Shown here piece by piece: positions 54,340 to 64,000 of a stretch of DNA of 64,000 nucleotides. Under the pieces are notes generated by a model. It did no database searches. It was not told where the DNA came from and was given only the letters and a program-made list of their open reading frames with translations. How positions within the stretch are numbered: position 1 is the first letter of the stretch; every line of letters starts with the position of its first letter. The stretch is from positions 310,001 to 374,000 of the forward strand of contig NZ_CP051516.1 of the NCBI RefSeq assembly GCF_012689525.1, read 5' to 3'. This DNA is from Paraburkholderia aromaticivorans (GTDB lineage: Bacteria; Pseudomonadota; Gammaproteobacteria; Burkholderiales; Burkholderiaceae). A program made the position numbers and the translations under genes.

Positions 54340-55339
54340 AGAGGCGCTGGCATCCGCTGAAACGGTCGCCGCGCAACTCACGGATACCTCGCGCGTCGAG
54401 GCGTTGGCGGCGAAGCTCGCCCAGCAGCCGCGCCATGTCGCGCTGACGGTCGCGCGCGGCAGCTCCGACCATGCGGCGAGTTACTTCGCCAGCTTGACGA
54501 TGAGCCGCCTCGGCGTGCCGGTCGCCTCGCTGCCGATGTCGGTCGCCACGCTGCAACAGGCGCCGCTGCAGGTGCGCGATCAGCTCGCGCTGGCGTTCTC
54601 GCAATCGGGCAAGAGCCCGGACCTGGTCGGCACCATGGACGCGCTGCGCAAAGCCGGCGCGTTGACCGTCGCCGCCGTGAACGTGCCGGGCTCGCCCTTG
54701 GCCGACGCGTGCGAATTCGAATTGCCGCTCGTCGCCGGTCCCGAGTTGAGCGTCGCGGCCACCAAGAGCTATATCGCGATGCTGTCGATCTCCGCGCAGC
54801 TCGTCGCGCATTGGCAGCAGGACGCCGAACTGCTCGCCGCGTTGAAGACGCTGCCCGAAGCGTTGCACGCCGCCGGCAAGCTCGATTGGTCGACGGCCGT
54901 GGAGGAATTGCGCGGCGTCGAGCGCATGATCGTGATCGGCCGCGGTCTGGGTCTTGCCATCGCGCAGGAAGCCGCGTTGAAACTGAAGGAAACCTCCGGC
55001 ATTCAGGCCGAAGCGTTTTCGAGCGCGGAAGTGCGTCACGGTCCGATGGAACTGATCGATCGCGACTATCCCCTGCTAGTCTTCGCACCGCGCGGACCTG
55101 AGCAGGCCGGCTTGCTGCAACTCGCGCGCGACATGAAGACGCGCGGCGCCCGCGTTCTGCTCGCGGCGCCGGCCGATGTGCCGGAAGCCACGCTGCCGCT
55201 CGCCACCACCGCTCATGCGGCGCTCGATCCGATAGCCGCAATCCTGTCCTTTTACGTGATGGCCGCCGGCCTTGCCGCCGCGCGCGGGCGCAATCCCGAT
55301 GCGCCGCGCCATCTCAACAAAGTCACCGAAACTCACTGA
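54323..55339 (+). CDS. SIS-domain glucosamine-6-phosphate deaminase-like protein
   Basis: A 338-residue protein with two SIS (sugar isomerase) domains, like the C-terminal half of GlmS but without the glutaminase. Landmarks: VARGSSDHAASYFASL, FSQSGKSPDLVGTM, VIGRGLGLAIAQEAALKLKETSGIQAEAFSSAEVRHGPMELI (spread over residues 199-240). I use the TTG at 54323, 6 bases after AAGGAG, inside the end of nagA; the ATG at 54332 is the alternative. Such proteins (NagB-II type) deaminate GlcN-6-P to fructose-6-P. There is no classic NagB in the cluster, so it probably fills that step. Confidence 0.88.
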   Translation: MSNMLKEALASAETVAAQLTDTSRVEALAAKLAQQPRHVALTVARGSSDHAASYFASLTMSRLGVPVASLPMSVATLQQAPLQVRDQLALAFSQSGKSPDLVGTMDALRKAGALTVAAVNVPGSPLADACEFELPLVAGPELSVAATKSYIAMLSISAQLVAHWQQDAELLAALKTLPEALHAAGKLDWSTAVEELRGVERMIVIGRGLGLAIAQEAALKLKETSGIQAEAFSSAEVRHGPMELIDRDYPLLVFAPRGPEQAGLLQLARDMKTRGARVLLAAPADVPEATLPLATTAHAALDPIAAILSFYVMAAGLAAARGRNPDAPRHLNKVTETH

Positions 55340-55377
55340 CGAGAAATCAGATGCGACGTGTCGAGGAGTCCCGCTTG

Positions 55378-57942
55378 ATGAGCCATTCTGAAGGCCATAT
55401 TGTTTTGCTCGCACCCATGACCGGTCCGGTCGTGCCGCTCGCGAATGTGCCCGACCCTGTGTTTTCGGGCGGCATGTTCGGCGACGGCATCGGCGTCGAT
55501 CCGCTCGAGGGCCGACTCGTCGCGCCGTGCGACGGTACTGTCACCCATCTCGCGCGCACCGGTCACGCCCTGACGCTGGCCACCGCCGAAGGCGCCGAGA
55601 TTCTGCTGCATATCGGTATCGATACGGTCGAACTGAACGGCAAGGGTTTCGCGCCGATGGTCGCTCAGGGCGCTCACGTGCGCGCTGGCGACGTGCTGAT
55701 CGAGTTCGATCAGGATCAGGTTGCGCTGAATGCGCCGAGTCTCGTGTCGGTGATCGCGATCGCCAATTCGGATGCGTTCGAGATCGTCGAACGTGTGCAG
55801 GGCGGCTTGCTGAAGGCGGGTGAAACGCCGTTGCTGGTGCTGCGCGCGCGCAGCGGCGCGGCGGCCGAAGCCTCGCGCCAGGCGAGCGCGACGAACGTCA
55901 CGGAAGAGGCCCGTCAGCAAGTGACGCTGATTCACGCAGGCGGTTTGCATGCGCGTCCGGCGGCACGTGCCCGCGAAGCGGCGCGCGGTTTCGACGCACG
56001 CGTCGAAGTGCGTTACGAAGGACGCAAAGCCGCGATCGAAAGCGTGGTCGGTTTGCTGGGCCTTGGCGCAGGTGAAGGCGCGACCGTCGAGTTGCTCGGC
56101 GTCGGTCCGCAAGCGCAAGCCGCGATCAACGCGATCGCGCACGAACTGACGCGTGAAGCGCACGGCGAAGTGGAAGAAAAACCGGCGCGTCAAAGTTCGC
56201 CGGCGCCGCAAGCCGTCGCGCGTCCGGCAGGCGAGACGCTCGCGCCGAATACGCTTGCAGGCGTCTGCGCGGCGCCGGGCGTCGCGGTCGGCAAGCTGGT
56301 GCGCTGGGACGACGCGGACATCGATCCGCCCGAAAAGGCGAACGGCACGTCGGCGGCGGAGAGCCGTTTGCTCGACAAGGCGATTGCCACCGTCGATGCG
56401 GACCTCGACACAACCGTGCGTGACGCGTCGCAACGCGGCGCGGTCGGTGAAGCGGGTATTTTCTCGGTGCATCGCGTGCTGCTCGAAGATCCCACGCTGC
56501 TCGACGCTTCGCGCGATCTGATCAGCCTCGGCAAAAGCGCCGGCTTTGCGTGGCGCAAAGCGATCCGCGCACAGATCGCGATCCTGACGAATATCGAAGA
56601 CGCGTTGCTCGCGGAACGTGCTGCCGATCTGCGCGACATCGAAAAGCGCGTGTTGCGCGCGCTGGGTTACACGAACGCCGCGGCGCGCACGCTGCCGGAA
56701 GAAGCCGTGCTCGTGGCTGAAGAGTTCACGCCGTCCGATCTGTCCACACTGGATCGCTCGCGTGTCACGGCATTGGTCATGGCACGCGGCGGCGCGACTT
56801 CGCACGCGGCGATTCTTGCGCGTCAGGCGGGCATTCCCTCGCTGGTGGCAGTCGGCGACGCACTGCATGCGATCCCCGAAGGCACGCAAGTGGTGGTGAA
56901 CGCCACGACCGGCCGCCTCGAATTCGCACCGACCGAACTCGATGTCGAACGCGCGCGTCTGGAGCGCACTCGCCTCGCCGATGTGCGCGAAGCGAATCGA
57001 CGCACGTCGCAGCAAGCGGCAGTCACGTCCGATGGCCGCGCGATCGAAGTGGCCGCGAACATCGCCACCCTCGACGACGCGACGACCGCCGTCGAAAACG
57101 GCGCCGATTCCGTCGGCCTGTTGCGCACCGAACTGCTGTTCATTCACCGCGCCGCTGCGCCGACCACGGACGAACATCGTCAGAGCTACCAGGCAATCGT
57201 CGACGCTTTGAGCGGCCGCACTGCGATCATTCGCACGCTGGATGTCGGCGCGGACAAGGAAGTCGACTATCTGACGCTGCCGCCCGAACCGAATCCCGCG
57301 CTCGGCTTGCGCGGCATCCGCCTTGCACAAGTGCGCCCGGATCTGCTCGACGATCAGTTGCGCGGCCTGCTGGCGGTGCAGCCACTCGGCGCGGTGCGCA
57401 TCCTGCTGCCGATGGTGACCGATGTCGGCGAATTGATCCGTATCCGTAAGCGCATCGACGAATTCGCGCGCGAGTTGGGCCGCACGGAACCGATCGAAGT
57501 CGGCGTGATGATCGAAGTGCCGTCGGCGGCGCTGCTGGCCGATCAACTGTCGCAACACGCGGATTTCCTCTCGATCGGCACCAACGATCTGACGCAATAC
57601 ACGCTCGCCATGGACCGTTGTCAGGCCGACCTCGCTGCCCAGGCGGACGGCTTGCATCCGGCTGTGCTGCGGTTGATCGCAGCCACCGTGCAAGGCGCGG
57701 ACAAGCACGGCAAATGGGTTGGCGTGTGCGGCGCGCTGGCGGGCGACCCGCTCGCCATGCCGCTGCTCGTCGGCCTTGGCGTGACCGAGCTTTCGGTGGA
57801 CCCGGTCTCGGTGCCGGGCATCAAGGCGCGGGTGCGCAACCTCGATTATCAACTGTGCCGTCAACGCGCCCAGGATGCCCTGGCGCTCGAATCGGCGCAG
57901 GCGGTAAGAGCAGCAAGCCGCGAAACCTGGCCTTTGGACTGA
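55378..57942 (+). CDS. EIIA-HPr-EI fusion PTS phosphotransferase
   Basis: About 854 residues from ATG 55378 (GAGGAG upstream; an ATG at 55351 is possible). Three domains: EIIA-Glc type (residues 5-150, His in ILLHIGIDTVELNG), HPr (about 185-270, His in IHAGGLHARPAARA) and EI (about 290-850, His in GGATSHAAILARQAGIPSLV, plus GLLRTELLFIHR and SIGTNDLTQYTLAMDR). It supplies phosphate from PEP to NagE. This gives the operon its own relay, apart from ptsH-ptsI at 25-27 kb. Confidence 0.93.
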   Translation: MSHSEGHIVLLAPMTGPVVPLANVPDPVFSGGMFGDGIGVDPLEGRLVAPCDGTVTHLARTGHALTLATAEGAEILLHIGIDTVELNGKGFAPMVAQGAHVRAGDVLIEFDQDQVALNAPSLVSVIAIANSDAFEIVERVQGGLLKAGETPLLVLRARSGAAAEASRQASATNVTEEARQQVTLIHAGGLHARPAARAREAARGFDARVEVRYEGRKAAIESVVGLLGLGAGEGATVELLGVGPQAQAAINAIAHELTREAHGEVEEKPARQSSPAPQAVARPAGETLAPNTLAGVCAAPGVAVGKLVRWDDADIDPPEKANGTSAAESRLLDKAIATVDADLDTTVRDASQRGAVGEAGIFSVHRVLLEDPTLLDASRDLISLGKSAGFAWRKAIRAQIAILTNIEDALLAERAADLRDIEKRVLRALGYTNAAARTLPEEAVLVAEEFTPSDLSTLDRSRVTALVMARGGATSHAAILARQAGIPSLVAVGDALHAIPEGTQVVVNATTGRLEFAPTELDVERARLERTRLADVREANRRTSQQAAVTSDGRAIEVAANIATLDDATTAVENGADSVGLLRTELLFIHRAAAPTTDEHRQSYQAIVDALSGRTAIIRTLDVGADKEVDYLTLPPEPNPALGLRGIRLAQVRPDLLDDQLRGLLAVQPLGAVRILLPMVTDVGELIRIRKRIDEFARELGRTEPIEVGVMIEVPSAALLADQLSQHADFLSIGTNDLTQYTLAMDRCQADLAAQADGLHPAVLRLIAATVQGADKHGKWVGVCGALAGDPLAMPLLVGLGVTELSVDPVSVPGIKARVRNLDYQLCRQRAQDALALESAQAVRAASRETWPLD

Positions 57943-58052
57943 ACCCCACGCGGTCCGTAGCCAGCTTCGCTCAGTCATCACTCATAGCTACAAAACTCAA
58001 CGACGCCGTTCGACAACGGCGTTCAACAAAGAGACAAGGATTGGAGGTATCA

Positions 58053-59849
58053 ATGGATGGGAATCCGTTTCTGAAGATTCAGCGCCTGGGACGCGCGCTG
58101 ATGCTGCCGATTGCGGTGCTGCCGGTTGCCGGCCTGCTGCTGCGCCTCGGTCAACCCGATGTGTTCAACATCAAGATGATCGCCGACGCCGGCGGCGCGA
58201 TCTTCGACAACCTGCCGTTGCTGTTTGCAATCGGCGTGGCGGTCGGTTTCGCGAAAGACAATAACGGCGTGGCGGGTCTGGCCGGCGCGATCGGTTATCT
58301 GGTTGAAATCGCGGTGATGAAGGACATCAACGACAAGCTCAATATGGGCGTGTTGTCCGGGATTGTGGCGGGTATTGTCGCGGGCTTGCTGTACAACCGG
58401 TACAAAGACATCAAGCTGCCCGATTACCTCGCGTTCTTTGGAGGGAAACGCTTCGTGCCGATTGTCACGGGGGTGGTCTGTCTCGTGCTCGGCATAGCGT
58501 TCGGCTACGTGTGGCAACCGGTGCAAGCCGTGATCGATACGGCCGGGCACTGGCTGACCACCGCGGGCGCGCTCGGCGCATTCGTGTTCGGTGTGCTGAA
58601 CCGCTTGCTGCTCGTCACGGGTTTGCATCACATCCTCAATTCGCTGACGTGGTTCGTGTTCGGCACGTTCACGCCGCCGGGCGGCGTCGCGGTGACGGGC
58701 GACCTGCATCGCTTCTTCGCGGGCGACCCGACTGCGGGCACCTTCATGACGGGCTTCTTCCCGGTCATGATGTTCGGCCTGCCGGCTGCCTGTCTGGCGA
58801 TGTTCCATGAAGCACCGAAGGAGCGTCGCGCGGTCGTGGGCGGCCTGCTGTTCTCGATGGCGCTCACCTCGCTCCTGACGGGCGTGACCGAGCCGATCGA
58901 ATTCAGCTTCATGTTCCTCGCACCGGTGCTGTACGTGATCCACGCGCTGTTGACGGGCCTCTCGCTCGCCATCTGTTCGGCGCTCGGCATTCACCTCGGC
59001 TTCACGTTCTCCGCCGGCGCAATCGACTACGTGCTGAACTACGGCCTGTCGACCCGGGGCTGGTGGGCGATCCCGATCGGCCTCATCTACATGGTGGTGT
59101 ACTACGGCCTGTTCCGCTTCTTCATCCGCAAATTCAACATGGCGACGCCCGGCCGCGAACCCGCAGCAGCCGACGAACAGGTCGACTCGTTCGCCGCGGG
59201 TGGTTTCGTTTCGCCGGTCGCTGGTGCGGCTGTGCCGCGTGCGCAGCGTTATATCGCTGCTCTCGGTGGTGCGTCGAATCTGTCGGTGGTGGATGCGTGC
59301 ACGACGCGTCTGCGTCTGTCGGTGGTCGATTCAAACAAGGTCTCCGAAAACGAGCTGAAGGCGATCGGCGCGCGTGGTGTGCTCAAGCGCGGCTCGACCA
59401 ACGTGCAAGTGATCATCGGACCAGAGGCGGACATCATCGCGGACGAAATCCGCACGGTGATCGCGCAGGGTGGCGGCGATGCGGTGAAGCCGGTGGCTGC
59501 TGCTACGGCTACACCGGCCGCGCCGGTAGCACCGGCGCCGGTTGCGGCATCGGGTGCTCAAGGTAGCGGTCCGCTCGATCCTGATCCGCTGCGTTGGCTT
59601 GCTGTGTTCGGCGGCGCGGGCAACGTGGTGTCGCTGGATGCGGTGGCGGCAACGCGTCTGCGTATTGTGGTGCGCGATCCGTCGGCGGTCGATCGTCAAC
59701 GTCTGGCGACGCTCGATACTGCCTGGGTCTCAGCTGACACGCTCCATATCGTCGTCGGCGATGCAGCGCAACGCTATGCCGCTCAACTGGCGACGCGTCT
59801 ATCGCCGGGTACGGGTGCGGGTACGGGTACGGTGCCGCAACCCGCGTAA
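58053..59849 (+). CDS. nagE: N-acetylglucosamine PTS permease, EIICB plus degenerate second EIIB
   Basis: A 598-residue permease with GGAGG 6 bases before its ATG. Residues 1-385 are the EIIC membrane domain (RLGRALMLPIAVLPVAGLLLRLG, FTPPGGVAVTGDLHRFFAGDP, GVTEPIEFSFMFLAPVLY). An EIIB domain follows with the phospho-Cys C416 (VVDACTTRLRL). After a Pro/Ala linker a second EIIB-like domain (RWLAVFGGAGNVVSLDAVAATRLRIVV) has Ala at the place of the Cys, so it cannot be phosphorylated there. It imports GlcNAc as GlcNAc-6-P, the NagA substrate. Confidence 0.92.
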   Translation: MDGNPFLKIQRLGRALMLPIAVLPVAGLLLRLGQPDVFNIKMIADAGGAIFDNLPLLFAIGVAVGFAKDNNGVAGLAGAIGYLVEIAVMKDINDKLNMGVLSGIVAGIVAGLLYNRYKDIKLPDYLAFFGGKRFVPIVTGVVCLVLGIAFGYVWQPVQAVIDTAGHWLTTAGALGAFVFGVLNRLLLVTGLHHILNSLTWFVFGTFTPPGGVAVTGDLHRFFAGDPTAGTFMTGFFPVMMFGLPAACLAMFHEAPKERRAVVGGLLFSMALTSLLTGVTEPIEFSFMFLAPVLYVIHALLTGLSLAICSALGIHLGFTFSAGAIDYVLNYGLSTRGWWAIPIGLIYMVVYYGLFRFFIRKFNMATPGREPAAADEQVDSFAAGGFVSPVAGAAVPRAQRYIAALGGASNLSVVDACTTRLRLSVVDSNKVSENELKAIGARGVLKRGSTNVQVIIGPEADIIADEIRTVIAQGGGDAVKPVAAATATPAAPVAPAPVAASGAQGSGPLDPDPLRWLAVFGGAGNVVSLDAVAATRLRIVVRDPSAVDRQRLATLDTAWVSADTLHIVVGDAAQRYAAQLATRLSPGTGAGTGTVPQPA

Positions 59850-59917
59850 TTTCATCGACGCTTCGAGCCGCGCTGACTTCGGTCTACCGCTCGGTTCGCG
59901 AGCCACGATATTCGAAA

Positions 59918-59948
59918 AGCCTCCTGAATTTCAGGAGGCTTTTTTTTC
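59918..59948 (+). terminator. terminator of the nag operon
   Basis: AGCCTCCTGA att TCAGGAGGCT followed by seven more T residues, about 70 bases after the nagE stop. Confidence 0.92.
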
Positions 59949-60113
59949 ACGCATGGCGGATACAGACGCCTGGTGATGCGACGCATTGGCGCGGCGGCGC
60001 TTGTTATGCGCAACAATGATCCATTTTTGAAAACAATTGGGTAAGCTAACTAATGAGATTCGAGCGACTTGTCAGGCTGGCAAGGCGTTTTCGTTCACGC
60101 CCAGGAGTTGCTC

Positions 60114-61436
60114 ATGTCAATGCGATCAGCCATCTGTCTCATGTTCTTCCTGCCGGCTGGCGCCGCCTACGCCGAAGGCCAGTTCAATGTTCAATGTGCT
60201 TATTCGCATACGTTGCCGGACGATGCGATCGTGTATCCGGGGCAGCGAGGCAGAGCCATGGTGCATGACTTTTTCGGCAATACAGGCGCCGATGCATACA
60301 GCACGTACTACTCCCTCAATGACAACAAAGTCACGACCTGCGATGTCGCGGCGGATCTTTCATCGTACTGGGTGCCGCAGTTAAAGCGCGCGTCGGGGAT
60401 TGTCGTGCCGGGCTATCAGAAGACCTACTACAAGAACGATCGACCGGTAGTTTCGCTGCAGACGATTCCGGCGGGGCTGGAAATGCTGGCGGGCGATCAC
60501 CATTCATCTGTGCCTAAACCGCAGATCAACTATCTGTGCCGCGGCGGTTCCTACACGCAAATCGCGCCTGCTAACTGCCCGGTCGTAACGGACAGCAGCG
60601 GCACGTACTCGCAGTTCAATATCTCGGTTCATTTTCCGGACTGTTGGGACGGACGGACCCTGGTGCCGAACATGGCTAGCCAGATCACGAATATGGCCTA
60701 CCGGCAGACCGACGGGAAATGTCCGGCTGCTTATCCCGTCAAGATTCCGGAACTGCAACTCAACGTCGCGTACGACCTGGGCCAGGATCCTGATCTCTCC
60801 ACCGCACAATTGTCGATGGACCCAATTCTCGTGAATGGCACGTGGGTACCGCAATGGGGAAGCCTGTATACCGCTCACGCTGATTTCATCAACGCCTGGA
60901 AGACCGATTCGCTGCAATACGCCGTCGACAACTGCTCCAATGTGAATATCGCGTGCAGCAACAGCATCCCGACGTACTACTCGAAGGCCAGCGCCGATGT
61001 TTGGACGAACGGCGGCGGCGTGGTGCATGCGAGCGATAGCACAATGACCTCGAACGCGGAAAGTACGGTGTTGATTAAATTCCCGACGCCTGCAAATCTG
61101 AAGGATTATCCGTATGCCGCCTCGTATCTGCAGACACTTGCGCAAAACGTCACGGATACGAGCGCGGTGATGTTGGATATCTACGCTGCTTCCACGAACT
61201 GGGACGATGTTGCCAACCTGCCAACGGCTGCCGCCTGCAACACGAACCAGCGAATCGGCAGCATCTATCTGGACAGTAGGTTGCAGCCGCGCATCAACGA
61301 CATCACGCGGTATGTGGCATCGCAAGTCGCTGCGGGATCGTCGCAAATTGGTGTTTGCATTCGCAACGCAACTGGCCGGACCATTCAGATCTCTTCACGC
61401 GACGGTACACGAACGCCTGCGCTGTTCATGAAGTAA
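60114..61436 (+). CDS. secreted DUF1996 protein
   Basis: A 440-residue exported protein; AGGAG lies 6 bases before the ATG at 60114. Signal peptide to about residue 20 (AYA). Residues 21-270 have the DUF1996 pattern (DAIVYPGQRGRAMVHDFFGNTGADAYSTY...FPDCWDGRTL). The rest looks like a DNRLRE-type beta domain (ADVWTNGGGVVHASDSTM...STVLIKFPTP). DUF1996 proteins are common in fungi and soil bacteria and may act on polysaccharides; activity is not established. Confidence 0.8.
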   Translation: MSMRSAICLMFFLPAGAAYAEGQFNVQCAYSHTLPDDAIVYPGQRGRAMVHDFFGNTGADAYSTYYSLNDNKVTTCDVAADLSSYWVPQLKRASGIVVPGYQKTYYKNDRPVVSLQTIPAGLEMLAGDHHSSVPKPQINYLCRGGSYTQIAPANCPVVTDSSGTYSQFNISVHFPDCWDGRTLVPNMASQITNMAYRQTDGKCPAAYPVKIPELQLNVAYDLGQDPDLSTAQLSMDPILVNGTWVPQWGSLYTAHADFINAWKTDSLQYAVDNCSNVNIACSNSIPTYYSKASADVWTNGGGVVHASDSTMTSNAESTVLIKFPTPANLKDYPYAASYLQTLAQNVTDTSAVMLDIYAASTNWDDVANLPTAAACNTNQRIGSIYLDSRLQPRINDITRYVASQVAAGSSQIGVCIRNATGRTIQISSRDGTRTPALFMK

Positions 61437-61491
61437 CGCGGACGATGTGAGAGTAGGCGGGCGCCGTATCCGGTCGAGCCGCACGCAAAAA

Positions 61492-61527
61492 AGCGGTACC
61501 TCAATTCAAGGTACCGCTCTTTTTGTT
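61492..61527. terminator. bidirectional terminator between the DUF1996 gene and cydX
   Basis: AGCGGTACCT and AGGTACCGCT form a 10-bp stem, with a T-run on the + side and an A-run on the other, so it serves both convergent units. Confidence 0.9.
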
Positions 61528-61555
61528 TACCGGCGCGCGGCCGGTAGAGGACGCA

Positions 61556-61672
61556 TCAATGCGCCTTATGCTTGCCCACTTCCAACGGCCGGCGCGACTC
61601 CAACCACATCACGTTGATGATACCGAACGCCAACGCCACGCCGATCCCGAGAATCCAACTGAAATACCACAT
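61556..61672 (-). CDS. cydX: cytochrome bd oxidase small subunit
   Basis: A 38-residue single-helix protein, MWYFSWILGIGVALAFGIIN then VMWLESRRPLEVGKHKAH. The MWYF...W.LG start is the CydX/YbgT signature. It stabilises the heme groups of cytochrome bd. It lies 28 bases downstream of cydB. Confidence 0.93.
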   Translation of the reverse strand: MWYFSWILGIGVALAFGIINVMWLESRRPLEVGKHKAH

Positions 61673-61700
61673 CGCAAACTCCTGTTAAGCCTATAGCCGG

Positions 61701-62837
61701 TCAATACATCGTATGGTGATTTTCTTCGAGCGCCGCGGCGGTCACCTTGCCGCGCATCACGCGATACACCCAGCTCGTGTAGATCAGAATGATCGGCAGG
61801 AAAATGATCACGGCGATCAGCATGATCTGCAGCGTCATGCGGCTCGAGGTCGAATCCCACACGGTGAGGCTGCTGCGGCCGTCGAGCGATGACGGCATGA
61901 TGAACGGAAACATCGAGAAGCCCGCCGTCAGGATCACGCCGATGATCATCAGCGAGGTCGACAGAAAGGCGCTCTTTTCGAAGCGCGAGCGCGCGAGCAA
62001 CGTGGCCAGCACGCCGCCTACGAGACCAGCCACCGGCGCGCCTACCATCCACGGATAGTTGGCGTAGTTGGTGAGCCACAATCCGGGCGCGCCGATCACG
62101 TTCTTCATCAACGGATTGGCGACCGAGTCGAGCGGCGGGGCGTCGATTACCTGATAGCCGCCGATCATCGTGGAGATCAGCGCGCCGGCAATCAGGAACA
62201 GCACGACGGCCGCGAATGAGGCGATGCGCAGCGCCAGGGAAGCGCGTTCGGCGACGATGTCGTCCGCTTTCATCTTGACGAAGGCGGCGCCGTGCGCGGC
62301 CAGCATCGAGACACTGACGAGGCCGCACAACACCGCGAACGGGTTGAGCAATTCGAAGAAGCCGCCGTGATAGGTGACGCGCAGGTCAGTATCGAACGAG
62401 AACGGCACGCCTTGCAGCAGGTTGCCGAACGCGACGCCGAACACCAGTGCCGGCACGAAGCCGCCGACGAACAACGCCCAGTCCCATGCAGTGCGCCAGC
62501 GCGGGTCTTCGCGTTTGCTGCGGTAGTCGAAGCCGACCGGGCGGAAGAACAACGAGAACAACACCAGCAGCATGGCGAAATAGAAACCGGAGAACGATGC
62601 CGCGTACACCAGCGGCCACGCGGCGAACATCGCGCCGCCCGCCGTGATGAGCCAGACCTGATTGCCTTCCCACGTCGCGCCCACCGTGTTCACGACGATG
62701 CGCCGCTCGGCGTCGGTCTTACCGATGAACGGCAGCAGAATCGCCGCGCCCATGTCGAAGCCGTCGGTGAGCGCGAAGCCGATCAGCAGCACGCCGATCA
62801 GCACCCACCAGATCAGTTTGAGGGTTGCGTAATCCAT
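61701..62837 (-). CDS. cydB: cytochrome bd ubiquinol oxidase subunit II
   Basis: A 378-residue membrane subunit starting [37 protein letters not shown], which is the family's N-terminal signature; W..NQVWL and [15 protein letters not shown] follow. With CydA it forms the high-affinity quinol oxidase used at low oxygen, an alternative to the aa3 oxidase encoded at 37-43 kb. Confidence 0.97.
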   Translation of the reverse strand: MDYATLKLIWWVLIGVLLIGFALTDGFDMGAAILLPFIGKTDAERRIVVNTVGATWEGNQVWLITAGGAMFAAWPLVYAASFSGFYFAMLLVLFSLFFRPVGFDYRSKREDPRWRTAWDWALFVGGFVPALVFGVAFGNLLQGVPFSFDTDLRVTYHGGFFELLNPFAVLCGLVSVSMLAAHGAAFVKMKADDIVAERASLALRIASFAAVVLFLIAGALISTMIGGYQVIDAPPLDSVANPLMKNVIGAPGLWLTNYANYPWMVGAPVAGLVGGVLATLLARSRFEKSAFLSTSLMIIGVILTAGFSMFPFIMPSSLDGRSSLTVWDSTSSRMTLQIMLIAVIIFLPIILIYTSWVYRVMRGKVTAAALEENHHTMY

Positions 62838-62872
62838 GATGATCTTTTCCCTTGAAACTCGGTGGCGGCGAA

Positions 62873-64000
62873 TCAGGCGGCCGTGTTGGTCGGCAGCGGC
62901 TGATTCAGCGGCTGTTGTTCATGGTGATAGCGGCCTGTATGCAGCGACGAGGGACCGAGCCGCGCGTACTTGAACATCAGCATGATTTCGATGATGAACA
63001 GCACCGTGTAGAACACCACGAAGCCCGCGATACTCAGATACAGGTCGTTCGGCGTCAGGCTCGAGGCCGACAGGTTGGTCGGCAGAATGCCCGCGATGGT
63101 CCACGGCTGACGACCCACTTCAGCGACGATCCAGCCGAATTCCGCCGCGAGCCAGGGCAGCGGAATCGCCCACACGGCCCAGCGCAGGAACCAGCGGCGC
63201 TTCTCCAGCAACAGCGAGCGCTGCGCGCAGAACCAGAACGCCAGCACAAAGGTGGCGAGGAACAGGATGCCGAGGCCCACCATCAGCCGGAACGAGAAGA
63301 ACACCGGGGCTACAGGCGGAATCGTTTTCTTTGCGGCTTGGGCGATCTGATCCGGCGTGGCGTCGGTGACGTTCGCGGTGAACTGCTTGAGCATCAGGCC
63401 GTAACCGAGATCCTGCTTGTGCGCGTCGAAGGCGGCTTTGGCTTCGTCGGTGATGTCGCCTTGCTTTAGCTTCTGCAGGGCGGCGTAGGCCAGCATGCCG
63501 TTCTTGATGCGCTCCTCGTTGCGCGCCATCAAATCCTTCAGACCGACCACGGGTTCATCGAGCGAACGTGTGGCGATCAGACCGAGCGCGTATGGAATCT
63601 TGATGGCGTAATCGGTGCGCTCTTCCTTTTGGTTCGGAATCCCGATGATCGTGAACGGTGCCGGCGCGGGCGCGGTTTCCCATTCGGATTCGATCGCGGC
63701 CAGTTTGACCTGCTGGACTTCGCCGGTGCGGTAGCCGGATTCGTCGCCGAGCACGATCACGCACAACGTGGACGCCAAACCGAAGCCGGCAGCAATCGCG
63801 AACGAGCGCAACGCGAATTCAGTGTCGCGGCGCTTCAGCAGATACCACGACGAGACGCCAAGCACGAACATCGACGCTGTCACATAACCGGCCGATACGG
63901 TGTGCACGAACTTGACTTGCGCGACCGGATTGAACAGCACGGAGAAGATGTTATCGAGCTCCATGCGCATGGTCTGGTAATTGAAGGTCGCGCCGACCGG
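62873..64000 (-). CDS. cydA: cytochrome bd ubiquinol oxidase subunit I, partial
   Basis: The frame is open to the window end ([13 protein letters not shown] is coded across 63970-64000), so about 375 residues of the C-terminal part are present and the N-terminal part is outside. Visible: [26 protein letters not shown], the quinol-loop region, [19 protein letters not shown] and [13 protein letters not shown]. CydA binds hemes b558, b595 and d. The C-terminal 40 residues are polar. Confidence 0.95.
   Translation of the reverse strand, partial: PVGATFNYQTMRMELDNIFSVLFNPVAQVKFVHTVSAGYVTASMFVLGVSSWYLLKRRDTEFALRSFAIAAGFGLASTLCVIVLGDESGYRTGEVQQVKLAAIESEWETAPAPAPFTIIGIPNQKEERTDYAIKIPYALGLIATRSLDEPVVGLKDLMARNEERIKNGMLAYAALQKLKQGDITDEAKAAFDAHKQDLGYGLMLKQFTANVTDATPDQIAQAAKKTIPPVAPVFFSFRLMVGLGILFLATFVLAFWFCAQRSLLLEKRRWFLRWAVWAIPLPWLAAEFGWIVAEVGRQPWTIAGILPTNLSASSLTPNDLYLSIAGFVVFYTVLFIIEIMLMFKYARLGPSSLHTGRYHHEQQPLNQPLPTNTAA

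Noticed and set aside
55333..57981. Long minus-strand open frame of 882 codons opposite the EIIA-HPr-EI gene
   Set aside because: It is a GC-rich shadow of a well-supported gene; composition is Arg/His/Gln-rich with no domain. The same applies to other long antisense frames in the core part.

Overview
The window is bacterial chromosomal DNA, most likely from Burkholderia sensu lato (Paraburkholderia-like). The 18.3-64 kb part is GC-rich and has a layout typical of chromosome 1 in that group: comM, ubiK, glnK-amtB, gshA-gshB, PTS genes, a large cox/cta cluster, a nag PTS cluster and cydAB. The genus call is inference from gene order and protein families; no rRNA or other marker is present.

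Region 1 (1-18,283) is an accessory island, visibly more AT-rich. Its right end breaks comM just before the Walker A motif. Cargo from left to right: unknown protein; Sir2 deacetylase with a small conserved partner; LprI-like periplasmic protein; FG-GAP lipoprotein; XRE regulator, RES-domain protein and a broken HNH protein; secreted Cys-rich proteins; a DUF6932 nucleotidyltransferase-like pair; a two-gene RiPP locus (63-aa precursor with a CGCGC motif plus radical SAM/SPASM maturase); a TCAD1 plus trypsin-like protease pair; and small membrane or unknown genes. From 9.8 kb rightward the cargo is separated by five copies of one intergenic element in one orientation, and a sixth partial copy sits exactly at the island/comM junction. 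This looks like an array of cassettes added at one recombination site. No integrase or transposase lies in the window.

Region 2 (18.3-36.6 kb) is core: the comM 5' part, ubiK, glnK-amtB (sigma-54 promoter and NtrC-like site), gshA, gshB, an EIIA-Man/HPr/EI phosphorelay, a HesA/MoeB/ThiF protein, a CtpA protease, gpmA, rhodanese-grxC-secB-gpsA, a macrodomain protein, trmL, comF and bioC.

Region 3 (36.7-47.9 kb) is the aa3-type cytochrome c oxidase cluster: DUF2244, coxB (fused to cytochrome c and OmpA-like domains), coxA, a 44-aa small protein, ctaG, DUF2970, coxC, DUF2909, SURF1, a thioredoxin-like membrane protein, heme A synthase, heme O synthase and a SCO copper chaperone, followed by a YciI-like protein. 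It encodes the oxidase, its heme A supply and its copper insertion.

Region 4 (48.1-64 kb) holds a chemoreceptor, a MetQ-like binding protein, a MarR-GNAT fusion and a complete N-acetylglucosamine uptake operon (nagR, nagA, SIS-domain deaminase, EIIA-HPr-EI fusion, nagE) behind a nested-dyad operator. It ends with a DUF1996 secreted protein and cydX-cydB-cydA (cydA runs off the window).
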